This document shows positions 1 through 5,875 of a DNA stretch of 32,145 bases, piece after piece. The notes beneath the pieces were generated by a model, which was not told the origin of the DNA, did no database searches, and saw nothing but the letters and a program-made list of their open reading frames with translations. How positions within the stretch are numbered: the stretch's first letter is position 1; each line of letters starts with the position of its first letter. Origin of the DNA: a virus; the IMG/VR virus record IMGVR_UViG_3300035678_000007, positions 1-32,145 of that record; one strand, 5' to 3'. The translations under genes were made by a program, and so were the position numbers.

Positions 1-29
1 CTATTAGCGTAGGATGGACGGCGCGAGGC

Positions 30-128
30 ATGATCCACGCAGGCGATTGGAGTTGGCTATGGCTGCCCATCGCCAATGGGGTGTTCGTTCTCTGGATGAT
101 AACGCAGACCGCCAAGCCTGACGACTAG
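30..128 (+). CDS. Possible small membrane protein, 3' end, converging on the phage operon
   Basis: A plus-strand reading frame is open from the window edge to a TAG at 126-128. The first ATG is at 30, giving 32 residues, but the frame continues upstream without a stop, so the gene may begin outside the window. The product is Trp-rich with one hydrophobic stretch (WSWLWLPIANGVFVLWMIT) that looks like a membrane helix, followed by a short polar tail. It is the only plus-strand frame here and ends tail to tail with the minus-strand gene at 125-463; the two TAG stops share the palindrome CTAG. No good ribosome binding site is visible before the ATG (GAGG is too close). A short minus-strand frame is also open across this stretch, so the call is tentative. 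Function unknown. Confidence 0.38.
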   Translation: MIHAGDWSWLWLPIANGVFVLWMITQTAKPDD

Positions 129-463
129 GCTGAGCCCGGAGGCTTCGTTACCTGCTCCAGCTTCTCCAGAAGCTCCTCCATCCGGTGTGCTGCCTCCATT
201 TCATCGCGGACCTTCTTCTCTGCCGCAAGCCCGCGCATTTCCGCGCGGAGAGCCCGGATTTCGGTCAGCAGCTCCACCATCACATGGCCATCCTGCACGA
301 TGGCCGCGCCGCGGAACGACATGCTGTGGGGCGCCTCGTCCGGCATCAGCATGGGTTTGATCTTGGCCCAGACGACGACAAGCGAAACGACGACAAAGCC
401 GCCGATAGCCACGGCTGCCTGTATCCAGGCTGGAACGGCTCCGGGGTCAGGCGTCGCGGGCAT
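125..463 (-). CDS. Small phage membrane protein with coiled coil (lysis region)
   Basis: A protein of 112 residues. One membrane helix lies at about residues 13-34 (AWIQAAVAIGGFVVVSLVVV), followed by a predicted coiled coil at about 63-105 rich in Glu, Leu and Arg. It overlaps the 3' end of the preceding membrane-protein gene by 17 bases and is the last gene of the minus-strand operon. An N-terminal helix plus a coiled coil is the layout of inner-membrane spanins, but such small proteins are also common without proven function next to phage holins. A spanin role is only an inference from architecture and position. No signal peptide cleavage site or lipobox is seen. Confidence 0.75.
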   Translation of the reverse strand: MPATPDPGAVPAWIQAAVAIGGFVVVSLVVVWAKIKPMLMPDEAPHSMSFRGAAIVQDGHVMVELLTEIRALRAEMRGLAAEKKVRDEMEAAHRMEELLEKLEQVTKPPGSA

Positions 464-911
464 GATCCAACCGCGATTGTGCTGCGAGGTTGGAATCCCT
501 CATGGCCCGCCAGACGTTCCAGGTGTCGGTCACGAACATAATTGGATAGATGATAACCCCCAGGCCGGGGTTCGGCGTGAAGGCGATCCCCAGCCCAAGC
601 AGCGCCCAGACCAGACACGCGAGGAATGCCATCGCGCCGCGGACATACGGGGTTCTGCTGTTCGGGCGGAGCGTGCCATTGACAATCAGTGCCACAAGGC
701 GTGAGCCGCCAATGACGGTGCAGAAGATGCCCCACCAGCCCTCACGCGCCCATTCAAGCAGGATCGCGTAGCTGGGGCTGTGGAACGTCAGCAGATAGGG
801 ATTGCACAGCCAGAGGCCGATGCCGAACAGAATGGCTCCGTTCTGCCATTCGGCCACGCGAACCGGAAAGTGTTTGGTGACGCCAGTGGCTATTCGAACG
901 GCGAGGAACAT
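447..911 (-). CDS. Phage membrane protein, four predicted helices
   Basis: The reading frame is open further upstream, but the ATG at 911 begins one base after the stop of the preceding gene (TGA-G-ATG) and gives 154 residues beginning MFLAVRI. About four hydrophobic segments are visible: one around AILFGIGLWL, one around GIFCTVIGGSRLVALIVNG, one around AFLACLVWALLGLGIAF and one around VIIYPIMFV. The sequence resembles small membrane proteins that accompany endolysins in alphaproteobacterial phages (recognition from memory). It sits between two other membrane proteins downstream of the endolysin, so a holin or holin-accessory role is possible but not shown. The ribosome binding site is weak, which fits translational coupling. 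Confidence 0.72.
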   Translation of the reverse strand: MFLAVRIATGVTKHFPVRVAEWQNGAILFGIGLWLCNPYLLTFHSPSYAILLEWAREGWWGIFCTVIGGSRLVALIVNGTLRPNSRTPYVRGAMAFLACLVWALLGLGIAFTPNPGLGVIIYPIMFVTDTWNVWRAMRDSNLAAQSRLDHARDA

Positions 912-912
912 C

Positions 913-1254
913 TCAGGCGCCGATCGGCTTTCGAGCCATCCACCGGCCATAGAGCGAATAAACATTGCCCAGGATGGCTAGGACCGGCGGCGCCAGAAGT
1001 TCAGGATCATAAATCCGCGCCGCGACCATTGCATACAGAACGCCGGAGCTGGCGAGGATACCCGTCAGGTTGCCCAGCGTGACGCGGCTTTGAAAGAAAG
1101 GCTCTTGGTTCGCGAGATGGATTTCGGTCTTGCGGACTTCGCTGGCCACGACCGCCTGAACGGCCGGGACATCGCTGGCCCGCAGATCGTTGGTAGGCGA
1201 AGCGGCGGCCTTGTTCAGCCCAGCCGCGACAGCATCAAGGGTGCGAGAATCCAC
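913..1254 (-). CDS. Putative holin-like membrane protein
   Basis: 113 residues from a GTG start preceded by GGAG seven bases upstream. The first 55 residues are soluble and charged. Two hydrophobic segments follow, at about residues 58-82 (NLTGILASSGVLYAMV) and 85-105 (LLAPPVLAILGNVYSLY), ending in a basic tail (RWMARKP). Small size, two helices, a charged end and a position just after the endolysin and lipoprotein genes suggest a holin, the pore former that releases an endolysin lacking its own export signal. The neighbouring membrane proteins at 125-463 and 447-911 are competing candidates, so which one is the holin cannot be settled here. Confidence 0.7.
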   Translation of the reverse strand: MDSRTLDAVAAGLNKAAASPTNDLRASDVPAVQAVVASEVRKTEIHLANQEPFFQSRVTLGNLTGILASSGVLYAMVAARIYDPELLAPPVLAILGNVYSLYGRWMARKPIGA

Positions 1255-1256
1255 GG

Positions 1257-1577
1257 CTATACTCCTTCGGCCTGCGCGCTGGCTTCCAGCACGGCTGCGT
1301 AGGCTTCGGCCGCGGTCACCAGTGCCGCTGTGACGTTCTCCGGCGGATTGGTGCAGACGGCCGTCACTGCGGCGTGTGCCTGCGCCTCGGCTCGAATTAT
1401 ACGCGGGCTAAGTTTCTGCTGGCCGGTCAGCACGACGAAGGCCAGATGCACGGCCGGCTCGGCTCGGCAGATGGTCTGTAGCCGCTGAGACGCCGTGGCC
1501 ACGGCGTTGTCAGCTTGACCGGCGGTTACGCATCCGGCAAGCGCCAGGGATGCTGCGGCAATGAGCAAAGCACGCAT
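1257..1577 (-). CDS. Small lipoprotein of the lysis region
   Basis: The frame extends further upstream, but the ATG at 1577 has an excellent ribosome binding site (AAGGAG, seven bases away) and starts a classic lipoprotein signal peptide: MRALLIAAASLALAGC, with lipobox LAGC and the lipidated Cys at residue 16. The mature part is about 90 residues, Ala-rich and helical, with Cys at two further positions (TICRAE and AVCTN). It lies between the endolysin and the holin-like gene. Lipoproteins in this position are often outer-membrane spanin subunits, but those are usually short and proline-rich; this one is not, so the role stays open. It could also be a superinfection or cell-surface protein. 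Confidence 0.78.
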   Translation of the reverse strand: MRALLIAAASLALAGCVTAGQADNAVATASQRLQTICRAEPAVHLAFVVLTGQQKLSPRIIRAEAQAHAAVTAVCTNPPENVTAALVTAAEAYAAVLEASAQAEGV

Positions 1578-1588
1578 GGGAAAACTCC

Positions 1589-2278
1589 TTACGCTTCGTT
1601 GGTGGAAAGTTTGCCGGCCGCGACCACAGTCTTGACCCCGAACACCGGGACGGACTTCGGCCACCGGACCCCGAGGAGCCGCGATTTGGCTATGTTGGTG
1701 ACGGTCACGCTGTCGGATTGATTGCCGCCCAGAACCGCGAAGGCTCCGGCGCTCTCACCAGCATAAAAGCCGACATGGCCCGACCACGAGGAACCCGGCC
1801 GGGAGAACACCAGCACCGCACCGATCACAGGGGAGCAGGCTACGCCGAACTTGGCCCAGTTCCGGGCGCCGAGCGGGTTCGAGGGCTGCGGCTCATCCGG
1901 CAGTGCAACCCCGATGCAGTGGGCTACGAAAAGCCCGCACCAGGCGGTCGCATCATTGGGATACCAAAGTCCCAGCTTCTGAGCCCAGCCCATGATGACG
2001 GAGCTGTTGCCGGAGCCTCTCACCTCGTCAGTGCCGCGGAGACGCTCGGCCTCCAGATACCAGGGCGGCCGGGCCACGGGCTGAATGACCGCTCCAAGCG
2101 CCTTCGGCGGGAACAGCGCGGCGCTGGTTTCAGGCCCCACAACGCCGTCCACTGCTAGCCCGCTCTTGCTCTGGAACTGTCGAATGGCGAGCCGCGTCTT
2201 TGGGCCCATTGCGCCGTCCAGAGGGCCCGGATCAAAGGCAAGCGCCTTCAGCCGCCGTTGGATTTCCAACGTCGTCAT
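1589..2278 (-). CDS. Endolysin: peptidoglycan-binding domain plus TIGR02594-type peptidase
   Basis: 229 residues, cutting the host cell wall at the end of infection. Residues 4-56 form a PG_binding_1 domain (repeat pattern with AIRQFQSKSGL and DGVVGPET). Residues 70-210 match the TIGR02594 cysteine-peptidase type (CHAP/NlpC-like): Cys114 in TAWCGLFV, His168 in GHVGFY and Asn186 in GGNQSDS form a plausible catalytic set, followed by the family's GVRWP. No signal peptide is present, so export needs a holin. The ATG at 2278 has GGAG about six bases upstream. A strong terminator lies directly upstream, so this gene and the four after it may have their own promoter or be reached by readthrough; no clear promoter was found in the short gap. 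Confidence 0.9.
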   Translation of the reverse strand: MTTLEIQRRLKALAFDPGPLDGAMGPKTRLAIRQFQSKSGLAVDGVVGPETSAALFPPKALGAVIQPVARPPWYLEAERLRGTDEVRGSGNSSVIMGWAQKLGLWYPNDATAWCGLFVAHCIGVALPDEPQPSNPLGARNWAKFGVACSPVIGAVLVFSRPGSSWSGHVGFYAGESAGAFAVLGGNQSDSVTVTNIAKSRLLGVRWPKSVPVFGVKTVVAAGKLSTNEA

Positions 2279-2300
2279 GCTGTTCTCCGTGGTGGAAATG

Positions 2301-2324
2301 AAAAAGCCCGCTCAGAGGCGGGCT
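2301..2324 (-). terminator. Rho-independent terminator before the lysis genes
   Basis: On the minus strand, GCCCGC pairs with GCGGGC (2306-2311 with 2318-2323, six-base loop, plus a flanking A-T pair) and is followed at once by TTTTT. This is a textbook intrinsic terminator, 26 bases after the stop of the Cys-rich secreted protein gene and just before the endolysin gene. It would separate ejection-module transcription from lysis transcription. Confidence 0.85.
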
Positions 2325-2349
2325 GGTCGTGGACACTCGGGCGGATCGG

Positions 2350-2676
2350 CTATGGCGCTTGAAAGGAACACTCGTGGCCAAACGCGGTGTATGGGCTGAA
2401 GTCCTTGCTCCCCATGACTTCCGCTAGCGCTTCGCAAAGGCACTCGGCTTGGGCTCGGAACCCTGCTTGATTGCCAGCGTAAACCCGGATTCGCCGCTGC
2501 AAATCCCTCAGGCAGAGCTCAACCTCGATATCCGTCATGTTGGAATGACATGACATGGACGGTATCGGATCGGGCTCTATGGAGCCAAGTGGCAGCCCAC
2601 ATGGTGAATAGTTTTTGGCCGCTGCGACCTGCGGAAGGAACAGGAGAACCAGGGCGCAGATTCTTAGCAATCCCAT
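2350..2676 (-). CDS. Secreted cysteine-rich protein, function unknown
   Basis: The start at 2676 gives 108 residues opening with a signal peptide (MGLLRICALVLLFLPQVAAA, likely cut before Lys21). The mature domain of about 88 residues has six cysteines (26, 43, 55, 79, 81, 103), an even number that suits three disulfides in the periplasm. The middle is helical (VELCLRDLQRRIRVYAG). I do not recognise the family with certainty. The start codon overlaps the end of the 53-residue membrane protein gene, which argues for coupled translation, and a terminator follows. The longer frame upstream of 2676 is the out-of-frame shadow of that small gene. A role in lysis control, peptidoglycan access or superinfection exclusion is conceivable but not shown. 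Confidence 0.68.
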   Translation of the reverse strand: MGLLRICALVLLFLPQVAAAKNYSPCGLPLGSIEPDPIPSMSCHSNMTDIEVELCLRDLQRRIRVYAGNQAGFRAQAECLCEALAEVMGSKDFSPYTAFGHECSFQAP

Positions 2677-2825
2677 TTGGTTGGCCCGGTCCCGCACTCG
2701 GAGGGGCCGACCGACGCGCCAGGATTGCCGAAGCGGTCGGCGCAGTATGTTACGCCGACCATCATCCCCACGAACATCAGGCCCACGGCAATCCATTCTG
2801 CTGCTTTTGTCCAACGTCCGTTCAA
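2664..2825 (-). CDS. Small single-helix membrane protein (53 aa)
   Basis: This small gene fills the gap between the large ejection protein and the secreted Cys-rich protein. It starts at TTG 2825 in a TTGA overlap with the upstream stop, and ends at TAA 2664-2666 inside the next gene. The product is a short basic start (MNGRWTKAAEW), one membrane helix (IAVGLMFVGMMVGVTYC) and a Gly- and Pro-rich tail with two more Cys (SECGTG, KWDC-end). Overlaps on both sides are the signature of a real gene in this operon. The TTG start is weak and depends on coupling. Function unknown; a small holin or a partner of the downstream secreted protein are options. Confidence 0.6.
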   Translation of the reverse strand: MNGRWTKAAEWIAVGLMFVGMMVGVTYCADRFGNPGASVGPSECGTGPTKWDC

Positions 2826-5800
2826 TCCGCCACAGCCTCTCTGGCCCCCGGCATAATCCCATATTCAACCACGGACCTAGCGATTGGCAAGGTGGCGAAG
2901 GGAGCTAGTCGTCTGATAGCGTTCACGTCGCCTTCGTTAAGGCCCGTATAGTTCCCCTGCTTGTCTCGACGTTGCAAGCCAGTGCCCACGCGCGCGATTG
3001 TATCGATGAAGTCGCCCGTTGGGCCCGTGAAGCTCGCCGCTACGCTTCGCTGCATGTAGCGGGACGCCTTCCCCGCTTGTTCATCGCTGGGGAACAGGGC
3101 TTGCAAAGAGGCATACGCACCCAAGCCGAATGCCTTTTCCACCGTGTTGTTGATTTCGAACATGACCGAGAACAAGCCCGAACGGTCCAATCCTTCGGCG
3201 ATGAAGCGGCCAGGGTTGTCGCTGATATCTTCCGTTCGGTTCGCCTCAACGCTCTTCATAAAATAGATGAAGGCGCCAATTGATGTCGCGCTTAGGAGCC
3301 CGGCCAACTGAGCAGCGCGGCCGCCATCAACGCCCAGTTCCGCGGCTTGCAGCCCGCGCATAAAGGCGCGCTGGTGCGAAGCGAGGGCAAAGCTCTTGAA
3401 TTGCAGAACTGTGCGCCCAATGGGAGTGTGCTGCCACAACATCACATCACCCATGCCCTTGGTGACGATGGTGGAGTCCACATCCTTGTTTATTGCTGCG
3501 CGGAAGGCCCTGACCGCTACAGGGTCGTCCCACGCTTCGGTGTTTGCGATGCGAACCGTCCCGTCCTTAGTGCCATCCCACTGGCCCGCGATGCGGGCAG
3601 CCATGTTCTCGTCGATACCGAGAAAGGCAAGATACGTCTTTTCCTCAGCCCTCAGCCTGGCATAACTGGTCACTCCCTCTAGGATGCGGTCCTGCGTCAT
3701 TGCTGATGTGAACAGCTTCTGGAAATCGTTCCAGAGCGGCATCAGCGTCAGGCGAGAGAAGCCGATGGACACGTTCTCCAGCCACCGCTCGAACGGCGAG
3801 GACATCGAATAAGGGTCAGTAATCTCGGCCAGTGTCGCCATGCGCGAGTTCAGAATGCGCTCCGCAATACCAGCAGCCCGCGCTTCCTTTGCGGTTAGTC
3901 GCAACGCTTTGAGGTTGGTAACCAGCGGCACAACGCCGGCCGACATATAGCGGCCTAGGCCGTGAACCATCATTGGACGCGCTACGTCAGTAACGGAGGA
4001 CGCGACCACGCCGCCCATCGATCGGAGATAGTTCAGCGTTCCCGCTACGGCCAAAACTCGATTGAGCGTCCCTGAGTTCTCTCTGGCCTTGTAGGCCCCC
4101 CGCAACATATCGCGCATCGCCTCGATGTCGGTGATGTCGCGTTTTTCGGCCGCGTTCAGCTTCTCCAGTTTCTTCTGCTTCGCGTCTGCGGTCAGCTTCG
4201 CATCAGAGTTTACGGTCTTTCTCAGATCGGCGTAGCCCGTCCTGACATCACGTAGAACGTCCTTCATGTCCGGCGATCCGAACTTGTTGGAAAGCTCGAT
4301 CTCAGCAGACATAACTCGGGCGTAGCGGCGACCGACCAATTCGATGTCGTCCTCCAAGAACTCCTCTATCATCCGGTCTGGGATGTTGAAGGTGCGCTCC
4401 TTGAGTGGGCCACGGGTCGTCGGGACAAGATCGATAGGCGGCATCGTATCGCCCCGACCCGTGATCTTGTTGAAAATCGATTCGACCACTTCATCGATGT
4501 AAGCGCTTCGATCCTCGGCGCTGACGAACTTTTCGGCTGCGTCATCCACCTGGCGCGATATCCAGTTGCGCACGATGCCCTTGAACTGAAACTCGTTCGC
4601 CTCGATCTTGCGCCAGTTATAGAGACGCGAAAAGTACGAGTCCGCCGTCGTGACGTGCACATCAGCCGGGAGTCGGCCGGCCGCGACCGCAGCGTCTTTT
4701 AGCGGCTCGATGACGGCGCTCCGCCAGGCTTGTGCAGCCTTGGCAACATTCGGGTCAGGGCTTTCATCGGACCTCCGAGCAGCCCGGCCCGCGGCCCTGA
4801 GGAACTCCGATTTGGTTAGCACGCCCCCGGCGGCACGATGTGCCTTGTAAGCGTCGTTCTGCGCAACAATGGCCTGAGCGACCTTACCGTTTGTTTCTTT
4901 AACAAGGGTCTCTATGGCCGGGTCAGACGCCTGCCCCTCAAAATTCTTTTTGAGGTAAAGCGGATTCTCCATCATGTTGTTGGCGACCTCACGCACCTTG
5001 GCGAGAGGGCTCGCGTTTAGACGGACAGACGGGTTAAGGCGCGCCCAAGAGGATGCGGTCAAGACTGCGCCTGCTGCACGGCCGGCAACCGTATTGTCCT
5101 CCAACGTGGCGGCTCTGCTCGCAGCAGCGCCCGCCGACTGGGCGCCGCCGAGCATCGCGCGGACGGCCGTCTCGTTCGCCTCAAGATCATCCGGGTCTGT
5201 CGAGCGCGTCAACTGATCTATCTGCTTGGAAAGCGCGCGCCGCTGAGCCCTGCCAAGATAGGCCGCCGCACCGCCGCCCAACGCCGCCCCGAGAATGGCT
5301 GATCCGCCTAGAGCAAATACCGTTTCCGAGGCCGGGCGAGTGACCTGAGTGCCCTGGAGAACTGTTTCGGATGCCGCCGCCCCGGCAACCGCCGCAGTGC
5401 CGACCGACAGCGCAGACCTACCCAGTGCATACCCGCCCTTCGCTCCGCGGTAGATTGCGCCACCAGGGAGAAGAATGTCCGGTGAAGCGAGCTGCGCGCC
5501 TACGCTTGCCAAGTCGCCCCAAAGCCCCGCCGCGTCTAGCGTCTTGCGGTCCTGCGCCTCCATCTGGACTTGAGCCCTGCGCGCCTCGTAGGCCTTATCG
5601 TTGAAGACATCCAAAAACGGCTCGTCGTCCTCCAGACCGTCGTCCTTCAGGCGCTTATAGAGATCAAACCCATCCTGCTTGCGCAGGAGCTCTTCCGTCG
5701 TTGCATCCACATTGGACAGCGTAGAAGCGACCGGGTTGTCATGCCGTAGGGCAGCGACACCTGTTTCCCATGCAGACGGACGCACCACCTCAGGCGTATC

Positions 5801-5875
5801 CCCGATCGCAGGCAGTCGTGCGCCTGGGCTGGAAACGCTATAAGCGCTCTCGTCGTCCCACGGGATAAGAGGCAT
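2822..5875 (-). CDS. Large internal virion / DNA ejection protein
   Basis: 1017 residues, the last of three ejection-type proteins after the tail tube genes. In T7-like phages the matching position holds the inner core protein that is ejected and forms a channel across the envelope. Here residues of about 130-215 are rich in Gly and Ala with stretches such as ALGGSAILGAALGGGAAAYLG-type repeats, which could insert into membrane. The rest is mostly long, charged and helical. I see no transglycosylase motif, which is instead in the preceding protein. The gene starts at ATG 5875 in a TGATG overlap with its predecessor. Assignment rests on size, position and composition, with only distant family resemblance. 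Confidence 0.78.
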   Translation of the reverse strand: MPLIPWDDESAYSVSSPGARLPAIGDTPEVVRPSAWETGVAALRHDNPVASTLSNVDATTEELLRKQDGFDLYKRLKDDGLEDDEPFLDVFNDKAYEARRAQVQMEAQDRKTLDAAGLWGDLASVGAQLASPDILLPGGAIYRGAKGGYALGRSALSVGTAAVAGAAASETVLQGTQVTRPASETVFALGGSAILGAALGGGAAAYLGRAQRRALSKQIDQLTRSTDPDDLEANETAVRAMLGGAQSAGAAASRAATLEDNTVAGRAAGAVLTASSWARLNPSVRLNASPLAKVREVANNMMENPLYLKKNFEGQASDPAIETLVKETNGKVAQAIVAQNDAYKAHRAAGGVLTKSEFLRAAGRAARRSDESPDPNVAKAAQAWRSAVIEPLKDAAVAAGRLPADVHVTTADSYFSRLYNWRKIEANEFQFKGIVRNWISRQVDDAAEKFVSAEDRSAYIDEVVESIFNKITGRGDTMPPIDLVPTTRGPLKERTFNIPDRMIEEFLEDDIELVGRRYARVMSAEIELSNKFGSPDMKDVLRDVRTGYADLRKTVNSDAKLTADAKQKKLEKLNAAEKRDITDIEAMRDMLRGAYKARENSGTLNRVLAVAGTLNYLRSMGGVVASSVTDVARPMMVHGLGRYMSAGVVPLVTNLKALRLTAKEARAAGIAERILNSRMATLAEITDPYSMSSPFERWLENVSIGFSRLTLMPLWNDFQKLFTSAMTQDRILEGVTSYARLRAEEKTYLAFLGIDENMAARIAGQWDGTKDGTVRIANTEAWDDPVAVRAFRAAINKDVDSTIVTKGMGDVMLWQHTPIGRTVLQFKSFALASHQRAFMRGLQAAELGVDGGRAAQLAGLLSATSIGAFIYFMKSVEANRTEDISDNPGRFIAEGLDRSGLFSVMFEINNTVEKAFGLGAYASLQALFPSDEQAGKASRYMQRSVAASFTGPTGDFIDTIARVGTGLQRRDKQGNYTGLNEGDVNAIRRLAPFATLPIARSVVEYGIMPGAREAVAD

